NCBI RefSeq assembly: GCF_011758655.1
Contig: NZ_JAAMPA010000001.1
Location: 2,542,001-2,606,000, forward strand
Reading direction: 5' to 3'
Origin: Modestobacter marinus
GTDB taxonomy: Bacteria > Actinomycetota > Actinomycetes > Mycobacteriales > Geodermatophilaceae
DNA: 64,000 bases
The notes under the pieces: generated by a model
The model's input: the letters and a program-made list of their open reading frames with translations, nothing else
Database searches by the model: none
Told to the model about the DNA's origin: nothing
Translations under genes and position numbers: made by a program
Shown here: piece after piece, positions 12,323 to 21,862 of the stretch
How positions within the stretch are numbered: the stretch's first letter is position 1
Layout: the number at the start of each line of letters is the position of its first letter

Positions 12323-12337
12323 GTTCGTCCAGCGAAC
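12323..12337. promoter_or_regulatory. candidate IclR operator downstream of the promoter
   Basis: GTTCG-TCCAG-CGAAC is an inverted repeat with 5-base arms and a 5-base spacer, centred about 24 bases after the -10 box. Its position between divergent iclR and the operon suits binding by the adjacent regulator. The remaining sequence of the gap up to 12480 shows no other clear signal. Confidence 0.45.
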
Positions 12338-12480
12338 ACCCAGGTCCATCCCGTGGACGATCCGCCGGCCGGCTGTGCGCCCGCCGGCCACCGGATCCGC
12401 CAACGCGCCCTCACCGTGGAGGACAGGCACCTGATGCACCTGCTCACCCGGGGCAGCGCCCTGCGCCCGACGACGGCGCC

Positions 12481-13314
12481 ATGAGCACGACGGAGGTGCG
12501 CCCCGCCCGCGCGGCCGCCGAGCCCGTCCGCCGGCGCCGGCGCGAGCTCCCGTCGGCCGTCCTCGGCTTGGCCGGGCTGGTCGGGTTCGCCGTGCTGCTG
12601 GAGCTGCTGCCCCGCACCGGCATCGTCTCGGCCGACTACTTCCCGCCGTTCAGCGAGATGGTCGGGGCGCTGGTGGAGGCAGCCGGCACCGACCGCTTCT
12701 GGGCCGCGACCGCGGAGACCGTCCAGGCCTGGGGCATCGGGCTCGGGATCGCACTCGTGGCCGGCATCGGCCTGGGCCTGCTGATCGGCAGCATCGAGGT
12801 GCTGCGCCGGTTCACCGCCTCGACCATCGAGTTCCTGCGGCCGGTGCCGTCGGTGGCGCTGATCCCGCTGGCGGTGCTGCTGCTCGGTCTCGGTCTGCAG
12901 TCGACGCTGCTGCTGGTCGTGTACGCCTCGTTCTGGCAGATCCTGATCCAGGTGATCTACGGCGTGCAGGACGTCGACCCGGTGGCCCGGGAGACGGCGC
13001 GCTCCTACCACCTCGGCCGCTGGGCGCGGGTCCGGTACCTGATCTGGCCGACCGCGCTGCCGTACGTGATGACCGGCGTCCGGCTGGGCGCGGCGGTCGC
13101 GCTGATCCTGGCCGTGACGGCCGGCCTGGTCGGCATCGGCAGCGGGCTGGGCGCGGAGATCGCGCTGGCCCAGTCGTCCAACGCCGTCCCGCTGGTCTAC
13201 GGCCTGGTCATCTTCACCGGGTTGCTCGGGGTGGTCGTCAACCTGGCGGCCCGGGTGCTGGAGCGCCGGACGCTGGCGTGGCACTCGTCGGTGCGCGCGG
13301 ACGTGGGGGGCTGA
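12481..13314 (+). CDS. ABC transporter permease, NitT/TauT (SsuC/TauC) type
   Basis: Inner-membrane permease of 277 residues with about six hydrophobic segments. The BPD_transp_1 loop 'RETARSYHLGRWARVRYLIWPTALPYVMTGVRLG' region lies at about 175-210, the EAA-like site that contacts the ATPase. The ATG start was chosen over upstream in-frame codons because those would overlap the promoter. It is first in a five-gene operon. A second, different permease follows five bases after its stop, so the importer is a permease heterodimer. Relatives import sulfonates, nitrate or aromatic acids; the context favours an aromatic or 2-oxo acid. Confidence 0.9.
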   Translation: MSTTEVRPARAAAEPVRRRRRELPSAVLGLAGLVGFAVLLELLPRTGIVSADYFPPFSEMVGALVEAAGTDRFWAATAETVQAWGIGLGIALVAGIGLGLLIGSIEVLRRFTASTIEFLRPVPSVALIPLAVLLLGLGLQSTLLLVVYASFWQILIQVIYGVQDVDPVARETARSYHLGRWARVRYLIWPTALPYVMTGVRLGAAVALILAVTAGLVGIGSGLGAEIALAQSSNAVPLVYGLVIFTGLLGVVVNLAARVLERRTLAWHSSVRADVGG

Positions 13315-13319
13315 TCGCG

Positions 13320-14108
13320 GTGGGGCCGGTGCTGCGCTGGGGGAGGACGGTGGGCTTCGCGCTCACCCTGCCCGTCGTCCTGGTCACCCTGTGGTGGGTG
13401 TGGTCGGCGGACAGCACCAACTACTACGCGCCGCCGCTGCAGACGATCCTGACGACGTTCGGTGACGTCTGGTTCTCCGAGCGGCTGCGCGCCGACGTCC
13501 TGCCCAGCGTCACCCGGCTGCTCATCGGCTACACCGGTGCGGTCGTGCTCGGGGTCGGGCTGGGCGTGCTGCTGGGCGCCAACCGCACGCTGCGCCGGGT
13601 GACCGAGCCGGTGCTGGAGTTCTTCCGGGCCATCCCGCCGCCGGCGCTGATCCCGATCCTGTTCCTGTTCGCCGGGATCGGGGACACCGCCAAGGTCATC
13701 GTGATCATCTCCGGTGCGGTCTGGCCGGTGCTGCTCAACACCGTCGAGGGCGTGCGCGCCGTCGACGACGTCCTGTCCGACACCTCCCGGTCCTACGGCG
13801 TCACCGGCCTGGCCCGGCTGCGCCACCTGGTGCTGCCGGCCGCCAGCCCGCAGATCGTCGCCGGCATGCGCCAGGCGCTGTCGATCTCGATCATCCTCAT
13901 GGTCATCAGCGAGATGTTCGCCTCCACCAACGGGCTGGGCTTCAGCGTCATCCAGTTCCAGCGCAGCTTCGCCATCCCGGAGATGTGGAGCGGCATCCTG
14001 CTGCTCGGCCTGCTCGGGTTCGTGCTGTCCCTGCTCTTCCAGCTTTTCGAACGGCGCACCCTGCGCTGGTACCACGGCCTGCGCCGATCTCAGCGAGGAG
14101 AGAACTGA
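13320..14108 (+). CDS. second ABC transporter permease, NitT/TauT type
   Basis: Permease of 262 residues, homologous in layout to the preceding one but clearly diverged. Six predicted membrane segments and an EAA-like loop around 'DTSRSYGVTGLARLRHLVLPAASPQI' (about 157-182) are visible. GTG 13320 follows a GGGGGG run at 9 bases; an in-frame GTG at 13278 would overlap the previous gene. The stop overlaps the ATPase start by one base (TGATG), implying translational coupling. Two distinct permease genes point to a heterodimeric membrane channel. Confidence 0.9.
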   Translation: MGPVLRWGRTVGFALTLPVVLVTLWWVWSADSTNYYAPPLQTILTTFGDVWFSERLRADVLPSVTRLLIGYTGAVVLGVGLGVLLGANRTLRRVTEPVLEFFRAIPPPALIPILFLFAGIGDTAKVIVIISGAVWPVLLNTVEGVRAVDDVLSDTSRSYGVTGLARLRHLVLPAASPQIVAGMRQALSISIILMVISEMFASTNGLGFSVIQFQRSFAIPEMWSGILLLGLLGFVLSLLFQLFERRTLRWYHGLRRSQRGEN

Positions 14109-14971
14109 TGACCCAGCCGCTGCTCGACGTCGCCGGGGTGCAGAAGACCTACACCGGCTCCGGCCGCACCGTGGAGGCCGTCCGCGACCTGACCTTCTCC
14201 GTCGCGGACGGCGAGCTGGTCTGCATCGTGGGGCCCTCGGGCGCGGGGAAGACGACGCTGCTCAAGTGCATCGCCGGGCTGCTGGAGCCCACCGCCGGCA
14301 CGGTCACGCTCGCCGGCTCGCGGGTCGACGGGCCGCCGGAGGCGATGGCGGTGGTCTTCCAGGAGTACGGCCGCAGCCTCTACCCGTGGATGACGGTGGA
14401 GGGCAACGTCGAGCTGCCGCTGAAGCAGAAGAAGCTGGACAAGGCCCGCCGGCGGGAGCTGGTGCGGGACGCGCTGGAGGCCGTGGGCCTGGCCGACGTG
14501 CACGGCGCCTACCCGTGGCAGCTGTCCGGCGGCATGCAGCAACGGGTGGCGATCGCCCGCGCGGTGGCCTACCAGCCCAAGGTCCTGCTGATGGACGAGC
14601 CGTTCGCCGCCGTCGACGCGCAGACCCGCGCCGACCTCGAGGACCTCATCCGGTCGCTGTGGCACAAGCTGGGCGTGACCATCCTCTTCGTCACCCACGA
14701 CATCGACGAGTCGGTCTACCTGGGGCAGCGGGTGCTGGTCCTGTCCTCCTCGCCGACGGTGATCATGGAGGACCTCGCCATCGACCTGCCCGACGAGCGC
14801 AACCAGCTGGAGACCCGGTCCTCCCCGCGGTTCGCCGAGCTGCGCGGGCACGTCTACGAGCAGATCCAGCTGGCCAAGCACCGCAAGGGCGACCAGCACC
14901 AAGCCGACGAGGTCGCCACCGGCAGCCACCGCGCCGGGCAGCCCGCCGTCGCCGCGGACCCGCGCCCCTAG
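14108..14971 (+). CDS. ABC transporter ATP-binding protein, NitT/TauT type
   Basis: ATPase subunit of 287 residues that powers the importer. Walker A 'GPSGAGKT' lies at residues 42-49, the Q-loop at 'VVFQEYGRSLYPW', the signature 'LSGGMQQR' at about 139-146, Walker B 'VLLMDEPF' near 158-165 and the switch His in 'VTHDIDES'. The C-terminal 45 residues form a polar tail beyond the usual length of about 250. The ATG follows GAGGAGAG and overlaps the upstream stop by one base. Confidence 0.95.
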   Translation: MTQPLLDVAGVQKTYTGSGRTVEAVRDLTFSVADGELVCIVGPSGAGKTTLLKCIAGLLEPTAGTVTLAGSRVDGPPEAMAVVFQEYGRSLYPWMTVEGNVELPLKQKKLDKARRRELVRDALEAVGLADVHGAYPWQLSGGMQQRVAIARAVAYQPKVLLMDEPFAAVDAQTRADLEDLIRSLWHKLGVTILFVTHDIDESVYLGQRVLVLSSSPTVIMEDLAIDLPDERNQLETRSSPRFAELRGHVYEQIQLAKHRKGDQHQADEVATGSHRAGQPAVAADPRP

Positions 14972-15020
14972 CCCGGGCTCCACCCCCTCCCACCTCGCAC
15001 GTCCGGCAAAGGAGCCCCCC

Positions 15021-15989
15021 ATGCGTCGCCTGCTCGCCCCGATCACCGCCCTCGCCCTGCTCGCCACCGCCACCGCCTGCGGCGGCTCGTCCGACGAACC
15101 GGCCGCCGAGACCGAGGGCGGCCTGGCCCAGGTCACCGTCGGGATCATCCCGATCATCGACGTCGCCCCCATCTACCTCGGGCAGGAGCAGGGCTTCTTC
15201 GAGGAGCGGGGCATCGAGCTCGAGCTGGTGCCCGGCTCCGGTGGCGCCGCGGCCGTCCCCGGTGTGGTCGCCGGTGACTTCGACTTCGCGTTCGGCAACG
15301 TGACCTCGCTGCTGCTGGCCCAGACCCAGGGGCTGCCCCTGAAGGTCGTCTCCAACGGCACGTCGTCCACCGGCGACCCGGAGACCGACTTCTCCGCCGT
15401 CGTCGTGCCCGCCGACAGCCCGGTGCAGACCGCCGCGGACCTGGCCGGCAAGACGGTGGCGGTCAACAACTTCAAGAACATCGGCGAGGTGACGATCCGC
15501 AAGGCGGTCGAGGACGCCGGTGGTGACTCCTCGACCGTCAACTTCGTCGAGCTGCCGTTCCCGGACATGCCGGCCGCGGTCGCCAACGGCAACGTGGACG
15601 CCGCCTGGGTGGTCGAGCCGTTCGTCAGCGTCGCGACCGGCCAGGGTGCCCGCCCCGTGGTGCGCAACTTCGCCGAGCCGGTCGAGGACCTCACGGTGGC
15701 GACCTACTTCACCACCGAGCAGATGCTCGCCGAGAACCCCGAGCTGGTCGACGACTTCCAGGCCGCCATGGCCGAGTCGCTGGCCTACGCCCAGGAGAAC
15801 CCGGAGGAGCTGCGCCGGATCATCACCACCTACACCAGCATCTCCCCGGAGGTCGCCGAGCAGATCGCGCTCCCGTCCTTCCCCGAGGAGATCAACGTGG
15901 AGTCGATGGAGACCGTCGCCGACCTGATGGCGGAGTACGGGATCACCGAGCAGACCGCCGAGGTCGACGCGCTGCTCGCCACCGACTGA
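15021..15989 (+). CDS. ABC transporter substrate-binding lipoprotein, NMT1/SsuA-like
   Basis: Extracellular solute-binding protein of 322 residues. The signal peptide ends at Cys20 (ATATAC), so lipid anchoring is likely. The mature part is an NMT1/THI5-like two-lobe fold. 'VTVGIIPIIDVAPIYLGQEQGFF' is the usual opening, with a 'DFAFGNVTSLLLA' ligand-pocket strand. Family members bind taurine, alkanesulfonates, nitrate, thiamine precursors, phthalate or other aromatic carboxylates, and the ligand cannot be read from sequence. The preceding 49-base gap contains AAAGGAG just before the start. The decarboxylase gene follows after two bases, linking the imported compound to that enzyme. Confidence 0.93.
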   Translation: MRRLLAPITALALLATATACGGSSDEPAAETEGGLAQVTVGIIPIIDVAPIYLGQEQGFFEERGIELELVPGSGGAAAVPGVVAGDFDFAFGNVTSLLLAQTQGLPLKVVSNGTSSTGDPETDFSAVVVPADSPVQTAADLAGKTVAVNNFKNIGEVTIRKAVEDAGGDSSTVNFVELPFPDMPAAVANGNVDAAWVVEPFVSVATGQGARPVVRNFAEPVEDLTVATYFTTEQMLAENPELVDDFQAAMAESLAYAQENPEELRRIITTYTSISPEVAEQIALPSFPEEINVESMETVADLMAEYGITEQTAEVDALLATD

Positions 15990-15991
15990 CC

Positions 15992-17623
15992 GTGCCCGCC
16001 GCCACCACCCCTCCCGGGACGCCGACGGTCCGGGACGTCACCTTCGACGTGCTGCGCCGGCTGGGCCTGACCACGATGTTCGCCAACCCGGGCTCGACCG
16101 AGGTGCCCTTCCTCGCCGGCCTGCCCGACGACATCGAGTTCGTGCTCGCCCTGCACGAGGGGTCGGTGGTGGGCATCGCCACCGGCTGGGCCATCGCCCA
16201 CGACCGGCCGGCCCTGGTCAACCTGCACACCACCGCGGGGCTGGGCAACGCCGTCGGCGCGCTCGCCACCGCCCGGGTCAACCGGGCACCGCTGGTGGTC
16301 GTGGTCGGCCAGCAGGACCGGCGGCACCTCGCCCTGGAGCCGTTCCTCGCCGGTCGGCTCGCCGGTCTGGCCGGCGACTACCCGGTCTGGGTCGACCAGC
16401 CGGTGCGCGCCCAGGACGTCCCGGGGTCGATCGCCCGGGCGCACCACGAGGCGGTCACCGGACGCGGCCCGGCGATCGTGGTCGTCCCGATGGACGACTG
16501 GGCGCAGGAGATGCCCGACACCGGGCCGCTGGCCGCGGCGACCGTGGTGCGGCGCCCGGCGGGGGTCGACGAGGCGACGGTCGCCGAGGTCGCCGAGCTG
16601 CTCGACGGGGCGCGGTCCCCGGTGCTGGTGGTCGGGGCGGGTGCGGACACCGCCACCACCCGGGCCGCGCTGGTGCAGCTGGCCGAGCGGCTGGCCGCTC
16701 CGGTGCGCCAGGAGGCCTTCGGCGCCCGGGCCGGCTTCCCGCAGGACCACCCGCAGTACCAGGGGCTGCTGCCCGCCGGCCGGGAGCGGCTGCGCCGGGT
16801 GCTGGCCGGCCACGACCTCGTGCTCGTCGTCGGCGGCCCGGCCTTCCGGCAGTACCCCTACGAGCCCGGTCCCTTCGTCGACCCGGCAGCCCGGATCGTG
16901 CAGGTCAGCCAGGACCCGGCCGAGGTGCACCGGAGCCCCGCCGACCTGGCCGTGCTCACCGACCCGGGCGTCTTCTGCGCCGCCCTCGCCGAGCGGGTGA
17001 GCGACCGCGGCGTGCCGCCTGGGCCACCGCGGACACCGGTCACCGTGCCGCCGCCGGCCCCGGGGGAGCCGCTGCGGGCCCCGCACGTCTACGCCCAGCT
17101 CGCCCAGCGCCTCGACCCGGACACGGTGGTGGTGGAGGAGTCGCCGTCCACCCGCCAGGTGCTGGAGGAGATAGTCCCCTCGCGGCAGCCGCTGGGGTAC
17201 CTGGGCGTGGCGATGGGCGGCCTGGGCTTCGGCATGCCGGCCGCCATCGGCGTCCGGATGGCCCGGCCGGACCGGCCGGTGGTCGCGGTGCTCGGCGACG
17301 GGTCGTCGATGTACGCCGTCCAGTCGCTGTGGACGGCGGCCCGCTACGGCGTGGGCGTCCTGTTCGTCGTGTTCGCCAACGGCGGCTACGCGATCATGGA
17401 CAAGCTCGTCGAGCGGCAGGGCACGGGCAAGGCGCCGTGGCCGAGCTTCCCCGAGGTCCGGCTCTCCGCCCTGGCCACCGCACTGGGCTGCCCGGCCCGG
17501 CGGATCAGCAGCCACGAGGAGCTGCTGGCGGTGCTCGACGACGTGCTGCCCCGGTTGCGGGAGCTCGACGCCCCGCTGCTGCTGGACGTCGACGTCGCGC
17601 CGGAGCGTGAGTTCAACCCCTGA
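15992..17623 (+). CDS. mdlC: benzoylformate decarboxylase-like ThDP enzyme
   Basis: Thiamine-diphosphate-dependent 2-oxo acid decarboxylase of 543 residues, most like benzoylformate decarboxylase (benzoylformate to benzaldehyde and CO2). 'NPGSTEVPFL' carries S35, and 'NLHTTAGLGNAVG' carries H79; these match the active-site Ser26 and His70 of the Pseudomonas putida enzyme. The ThDP glutamate is in 'LHEGSVVGIA' and the Mg/ThDP motif begins GDGSSMY at residue 435. Domain order is PYR, central, then PP. It starts two bases after the binding-protein stop, so it is expressed with the importer. No mandelate dehydrogenase or benzaldehyde dehydrogenase lies nearby, so substrate and pathway stay open. 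Confidence 0.85.
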   Translation: MPAATTPPGTPTVRDVTFDVLRRLGLTTMFANPGSTEVPFLAGLPDDIEFVLALHEGSVVGIATGWAIAHDRPALVNLHTTAGLGNAVGALATARVNRAPLVVVVGQQDRRHLALEPFLAGRLAGLAGDYPVWVDQPVRAQDVPGSIARAHHEAVTGRGPAIVVVPMDDWAQEMPDTGPLAAATVVRRPAGVDEATVAEVAELLDGARSPVLVVGAGADTATTRAALVQLAERLAAPVRQEAFGARAGFPQDHPQYQGLLPAGRERLRRVLAGHDLVLVVGGPAFRQYPYEPGPFVDPAARIVQVSQDPAEVHRSPADLAVLTDPGVFCAALAERVSDRGVPPGPPRTPVTVPPPAPGEPLRAPHVYAQLAQRLDPDTVVVEESPSTRQVLEEIVPSRQPLGYLGVAMGGLGFGMPAAIGVRMARPDRPVVAVLGDGSSMYAVQSLWTAARYGVGVLFVVFANGGYAIMDKLVERQGTGKAPWPSFPEVRLSALATALGCPARRISSHEELLAVLDDVLPRLRELDAPLLLDVDVAPEREFNP

Positions 17624-17628
17624 GGAGC

Positions 17629-17659
17629 TCAGCTCCCGAGCGGTTCAGCTCCCGAGCGG
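17629..17659. repeat. two tandem 16-base units at convergent gene ends
   Basis: TCAGCTCCCGAGCGG occurs at 17629-17643 and again at 17645-17659. The second copy encodes the last residues and stop of the minus-strand VOC gene. The first copy carries a second, unused version of that stop and gene end. Confidence 0.8.
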
Positions 17660-18043
17660 CGCGACCGTGCTGGCCAGCAGGCAGAACTCGTTGCCCTCCG
17701 GGTCGGCCAGCACGTGCCAGGTCATCTCGTCGGTGCGCGGGCCCTGGCCGACGTCGACCGGGGTGGCGCCGAGGGCGAGCAGCCGGTCGAGCTCCTCGGC
17801 CTGTGACCGGTCGGTGGCGTTGAGGTCCAGGTGCAGCCGTCGCCGACCCGGCGTGGGATCGGGCACCGGGACGAAGTCCAGGGTCGGCTGCGGGCCCTTC
17901 GGGGCCTGCCCGGGGGCGCCGATCGTCACGACACCGTCCTCGTCGGTGTCCAGGACCTCATACCCGAGCACCTCGGCCCACCAGGCGGCGAGGGCGGCGG
18001 CATCGGTGCTGTTGACGACGATCGCGGTGATCCGGCTGGCCAT
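17645..18043 (-). CDS. VOC (glyoxalase/bleomycin resistance) superfamily protein
   Basis: Small protein of 132 residues with one pair of beta-alpha-beta-beta-beta modules. 'ITAIVVNSTDAAALAAWWAEVLGY' opens the first and 'LHLDLNATDRSQAEELDRLLALGA' and 'LADPEGNEFCLL' lie in the second. It belongs to the glyoxalase-like subfamily (PF18029-type) often found in actinobacteria. The substrate is unknown. It is convergent with the decarboxylase gene and is not in that operon. Confidence 0.85.
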   Translation of the reverse strand: MASRITAIVVNSTDAAALAAWWAEVLGYEVLDTDEDGVVTIGAPGQAPKGPQPTLDFVPVPDPTPGRRRLHLDLNATDRSQAEELDRLLALGATPVDVGQGPRTDEMTWHVLADPEGNEFCLLASTVAPLGS

Positions 18044-18086
18044 GGGCCACCGTAGCGCCGTCGCGGGGCCCGGCTGCGGCGGCGAC

Positions 18087-18092
18087 TAGCCT
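18087..18092 (+). promoter_or_regulatory. -10 box of leaderless FAHD-gltX promoter
   Basis: TAGCCT ends six bases before the GTG start at 18099. No ribosome-binding site is seen. Confidence 0.55.
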
Positions 18093-18098
18093 CGTGCC

Positions 18099-18908
18099 GT
18101 GCGCATCGTCCGTTTCGCCCACCCAGCCGGCATGTCCTTCGGGGTCCTCGACGGGGACGGCCAGGTCGCCCAGATCGAAGGCCACCCGTTCGGTCAGATC
18201 TCCTTCACCGGTCAGCGGCACGCCGCGGCCGACGTCCGGCTGCTGTCCCCGATCCTCCCCAGCAAGGTGGTCGGCATCGGCAAGAACTACGCCGACCACG
18301 TGCAGGAGATGGCGACCGGCGACGCGCCGAAGGAGCCGCTGGTCTTCCTCAAGCCCTCGACCACGGTCATCGGCCCCGGCGATGCGATCCGCATCCCGGC
18401 CGGCAGCACGAACGTGCACCACGAGGTCGAGCTCGCCGTCGTCATCGGGGCGCGCGGCGCGCGGCAGGTGAGCCCGGAGCAGGCGCTGTCCAGCGTCTTC
18501 GGCTACACGATCGGCAACGACGTGACCGAGCGGGACATGCAGCGCAGCGACGGGCAGTGGACCCGGGCGAAGGGCTTCGACTCCTTCTGTCCGCTCGGCC
18601 CGTGGATCGAGACCGACCTGGCCGGGCTCGGCAAGGACCCGGCGGACCTGGAGATCACCTGCAGCGTGGACGGCGAGCTGCGCCAGTCCGGCCGGACCAG
18701 CCAACTGCTGTTCGGCATCCCGACCCTGATCTCCCACATCTCCCAGGTCATGACCCTGCTGCCCGGTGACGTGGTGCTGACCGGCACCCCGGCCGGTGTC
18801 GGACCGATCGCCCCCGGGCAGCGGGTCGAGTGCACGATCGAGGGCCTCGGCACGCTGACCAGCACCGTCGCCGGCGCCGACCCGACCTCCACGGCCGGCA
18901 CCCGATGA
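18099..18908 (+). CDS. fumarylacetoacetate hydrolase (FAHD) family protein
   Basis: Protein of 269 residues with an N-terminal cap (to about 60) and the FAH fold. '[16 protein letters not shown]', the metal-ligand motif '[11 protein letters not shown]' and '[14 protein letters not shown]' are present, as is the substrate loop '[16 protein letters not shown]'. Family members hydrolyse or isomerise acylpyruvates (HpcE-type) or decarboxylate oxaloacetate; the exact reaction is unclear. Its stop overlaps the gltX start (ATGA). The pairing with gltX is also recalled from M. tuberculosis Rv2993c-Rv2992c, so it is probably housekeeping and not part of the adjacent aromatic cassette. Confidence 0.9.
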   Translation: MRIVRFAHPAGMSFGVLDGDGQVAQIEGHPFGQISFTGQRHAAADVRLLSPILPSKVVGIGKNYADHVQEMATGDAPKEPLVFLKPSTTVIGPGDAIRIPAGSTNVHHEVELAVVIGARGARQVSPEQALSSVFGYTIGNDVTERDMQRSDGQWTRAKGFDSFCPLGPWIETDLAGLGKDPADLEITCSVDGELRQSGRTSQLLFGIPTLISHISQVMTLLPGDVVLTGTPAGVGPIAPGQRVECTIEGLGTLTSTVAGADPTSTAGTR

Positions 18909-20389
18909 CCGCTCCGGCCGGCCCGGTGCGCACCCGGTTCTGCCCGTCGCCCACCGGCACGGTGCACGTCGGCGTCATGCGCGCGGCGCTCTACAACTGG
19001 GCCTACGCCCGGCACACCGGCGGGCAGTTCGTCGTCCGGATCGAGGACACCGACCCGGCGCGCAACACCGCCGAGTCCGAGCGGCACCTGCTGGACTGCC
19101 TGCGCTGGCTCGGGCTGGACTGGGACGAGGGCCCCGAGGTCGGCGGCCCGCACGGGCCCTACCGGCAGTCCGAGCGCAGCGAGGTCTACCGCGACGTCGT
19201 GGCCCGGCTGCTGGAGTCCGGGCACGCCTACGAGTCCTTCTCCACCACCGAGGAGGTCGACGCCCGCCGCCGGGCCGCCGGTCAGGACCCCAAGCTCGGC
19301 TACGACAACGCCGACCGGACGACGACCGACGCCCAGCGCGCCGCGTTCCGGGCGGAGGGCCGCGAGGCGGTCGTCCGGCTGCGGATGCCCGACACCGACC
19401 TGACCTGGGTCGACCACGTCCGTGGTGAGGTGCGCTTCGCGGCCGGTGCCGTCCCGGACTTCGCGCTCGTCCGGGGCAACGGGACGCCGCTGTACACGCT
19501 GGTGAACCCGGTCGACGACGCCCTGATGGGGATCACCGACGTGTTGCGAGGCGAGGACCTGCTGTCCTCCACGCCCCGCCAGCTCGCCCTCTACGCGGCG
19601 CTCACCGACATCGGTGTCGCCGGCGGGACGCCGCGCTTCGGCCACCTCCCCCTGGTGATGGGGGAGGGGAACAAGAAGCTGTCCAAGCGCGACCCGCAGT
19701 CGAACTTCGACGTCTACCGGGACCGCGGCTTCCTGCCGGAGGGCCTGGTCAACTACCTGGCCCTGCTGGGCTGGTCGATCGCCGAGGACCGGGACGTGTT
19801 CTCGCCCGCGGAGATGGCGGAGGCCTTCGACGTCGACAGCGTCAACGCCAACTCGGCCCGCTTCGACCTGAAGAAGGCCGAGGCGATCAACGCCACCCAC
19901 CTGCGGGCGCTGCCGGTCGAGGAGTTCCTCATCCGGGTCACCCCGTTCCTGGCCGGTGCCGGGCTGGTCGCCGACCCGCCGACGGCCGATCAGGCCGCCA
20001 CGCTGGCGGCGATCGCGCCGCTGGCCCAGGAGCGGATGATCGTGCTGTCCGACGCCGTCGGGCTGCTCGGCTTCCTGTTCACCGACACCGTCGAGATCGA
20101 GCCCGCTGCGGCCGAGAAGCAGCTGGGCGCCGGTGCCGGTGAGGTGCTCGACGCCGCCACCGCCGCGCTGCAGGCGCTGCCGGAGTGGACGACCCCGGCG
20201 ATCGAGACGGCGCTCAAGGAGGCCCTGGTCGAGGGGCTGGGCCGCAAGCCGCGGCAGGCCTTCGGCCCGGTGCGGGTGGCGGTCAGCGGCCGGACGGTCT
20301 CCCCGCCGCTGTACGAGTCGATGGAGCTGCTGGGCCGCGAGCGCACCCTCGCCCGGCTCGCCGCTGCCCGCGGGGCAGCGACCGGATGA
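18905..20389 (+). CDS. gltX: glutamyl-tRNA synthetase
   Basis: Charges tRNA-Glu with glutamate using ATP. In bacteria without GlnRS it also mischarges tRNA-Gln for amidation by GatCAB. The 494-residue class I enzyme has the HIGH-equivalent motif 'SPTGTVHVG' at about residues 14-22 and the KMSKS-equivalent 'KLSKRD' near residue 257. A C-terminal anticodon-binding domain spans about 330-494. It overlaps the FAHD stop by four bases and the CPBP gene start by four bases. The tRNA-Gln and tRNA-Glu genes that it serves lie 1.5 kb downstream. Confidence 0.98.
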   Translation: MTAPAGPVRTRFCPSPTGTVHVGVMRAALYNWAYARHTGGQFVVRIEDTDPARNTAESERHLLDCLRWLGLDWDEGPEVGGPHGPYRQSERSEVYRDVVARLLESGHAYESFSTTEEVDARRRAAGQDPKLGYDNADRTTTDAQRAAFRAEGREAVVRLRMPDTDLTWVDHVRGEVRFAAGAVPDFALVRGNGTPLYTLVNPVDDALMGITDVLRGEDLLSSTPRQLALYAALTDIGVAGGTPRFGHLPLVMGEGNKKLSKRDPQSNFDVYRDRGFLPEGLVNYLALLGWSIAEDRDVFSPAEMAEAFDVDSVNANSARFDLKKAEAINATHLRALPVEEFLIRVTPFLAGAGLVADPPTADQAATLAAIAPLAQERMIVLSDAVGLLGFLFTDTVEIEPAAAEKQLGAGAGEVLDAATAALQALPEWTTPAIETALKEALVEGLGRKPRQAFGPVRVAVSGRTVSPPLYESMELLGRERTLARLAAARGAATG

Positions 20390-21777
20390 CCGGCGGGGGC
20401 TGGCGCGCCTGGGGGCAGGGCGAGCGCCCGTCCGCGGGTGAGTCGCCGTACCCGGCCGGGTCGCCGTACGCGGGCCCGCCGCCGACCGGCCGGTACGGCG
20501 CCCCGCCCCGGGTCCCGCTCGGCCCCCCGCCGGGCGGTCCCGCCGGCTGGCCGGCCGGTGCGGGAGGGGCAGCCCCGGGCGGGGCGCCGTACCCGGCTGC
20601 CGGCACCCCGGGTCCGGCGTTCGGTACCCACCCGCCTCCGGTACCGGGTGGGTACCCGCCGCCGGCGGTGCAGCGTCCCGCGCGACCGCCCCGGCCGGTC
20701 ACCCCGCCCGGTGCGCCGCCGCATGACACCCCGCAGCCCTACGCGCTGCTCATGCGGACCCGGGACTGGGCGTGGTGGCGCCCGCTGCTGGGCCTGCTGC
20801 TGTTCACCGTGCTGTACGGGGTGGCCGCGGTGGTCCTGGTCCTGCTCGTCCTCGTGACCGGGGTGGTGCCCGACCTCGCCATGCAGGACCTCACCGATGT
20901 CGGCGTCCTGCTGTTCACCAACGCCTCGCTGATCATCGCGATCCCGATCGTGTGGGTGTGCTGGCTCGTGCCGCACGGGTTGCGGATCGGCTGGTCCTCC
21001 TCGGTGCTGGGCCGGCTGCGCTGGCGGGCCCTGCTGCCCTGGACCTGGCGGGCCCTGGCGACCCTCGGGCTCGCGGTCGCCGTCGGTCTGCTGCTCACCG
21101 TGGCGGTCACCGACCTGTCGATCACCGGACCGACCGACTCCTTCGGCTGGCTCCTGGTGGTCGTCCTGCTGACGACGCCGCTGCAGTGCGCGGCCGAGGA
21201 GTACTTCTTCCGCGGCTACCTGAGCCAGGCGATCGCCGGCTGGGTGGGCCGGCCCCAGGCCGGCGCGGCGGTCGCGGCGGTGCTGACGGCCGCTCTCTTC
21301 TCCGCCGCGCACCTGCCGCCGGACGTCGAGACGTTCCTCTACCGGTTCGTCATCGGCCTGGTGCTGTCCGGGGCGGTCTGGCTGACCGGGGGGCTGGAGG
21401 CCGCCATCGCGCTGCACGCGGTCAACAACGTGGTGATCTTCGTGCTGGCCGGCGCCCTGGGTGAGGAGCTCGCCACGGCTGACCCCGGTGGTGCCGTGGG
21501 CTGGGCGACGACCCTGCTCGGGATCGCCGGCATGGTCGCCTTCGTCGTCTGGGTGGCCGTCGCGAGCCGGCGGATGCGGCCGGAGCTGCTCAGCCCGGCG
21601 ATGCAGCTGGCGGCGCCGGCCCCCGCGGCCCGCCCCCGTCCGTCGTGGGGCGGACCGCCGGCCCCGCCGTCGTGGGGCGGACCGCCGGCCCCGCCGTCGT
21701 GGGGGCCACCGGCGGTGCCGGGGGCCTGGACAGCGCCGCCGTCCTCCGGCGGCTGGACCCGGCCGCCGGGCGGCTGA
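20386..21777 (+). CDS. CPBP-family intramembrane metalloprotease with proline-rich tails
   Basis: Integral membrane protein of 463 residues in the CAAX protease/bacteriocin-processing (CPBP, Abi) family. The first 130 residues are Pro/Gly/Tyr-rich and probably cytoplasmic. Eight or so hydrophobic segments follow. The CPBP motif 1 'EEYFFRG' has the catalytic pair E271-E272. 'FSAAHL' and 'HAVNN' supply the later metal-ligand motifs. The C-terminus has 2.3 copies of a 'SWGGPPAPP' repeat. The ATG overlaps the gltX stop (ATGA), so it is translationally coupled to gltX. The physiological substrate is unknown. Confidence 0.9.
   Translation: MTGGGWRAWGQGERPSAGESPYPAGSPYAGPPPTGRYGAPPRVPLGPPPGGPAGWPAGAGGAAPGGAPYPAAGTPGPAFGTHPPPVPGGYPPPAVQRPARPPRPVTPPGAPPHDTPQPYALLMRTRDWAWWRPLLGLLLFTVLYGVAAVVLVLLVLVTGVVPDLAMQDLTDVGVLLFTNASLIIAIPIVWVCWLVPHGLRIGWSSSVLGRLRWRALLPWTWRALATLGLAVAVGLLLTVAVTDLSITGPTDSFGWLLVVVLLTTPLQCAAEEYFFRGYLSQAIAGWVGRPQAGAAVAAVLTAALFSAAHLPPDVETFLYRFVIGLVLSGAVWLTGGLEAAIALHAVNNVVIFVLAGALGEELATADPGGAVGWATTLLGIAGMVAFVVWVAVASRRMRPELLSPAMQLAAPAPAARPRPSWGGPPAPPSWGGPPAPPSWGPPAVPGAWTAPPSSGGWTRPPGG
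21641..21704 (+). repeat. 27-base coding tandem repeat in the CPBP gene tail
   Basis: Units start at 21641, 21668 and 21695, the last one partial. Each encodes the nine residues SWGGPPAPP. The first two units are identical, which suggests a recent expansion. Confidence 0.85.
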
Positions 21778-21862
21778 CGCGCCCAGGAGGGGGGTGCCCG
21801 TGCTGGCTCCAGGGGGATCGGGTAGTGTTCTTTCCCGGCGCCGCAAGGTGCTGCACGGCCAA

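Noticed and set aside
12302..12484. 60-codon frame ending at the first permease start
   Set aside because: Its ATG lies inside the predicted -10 box, so it would precede the transcript start.
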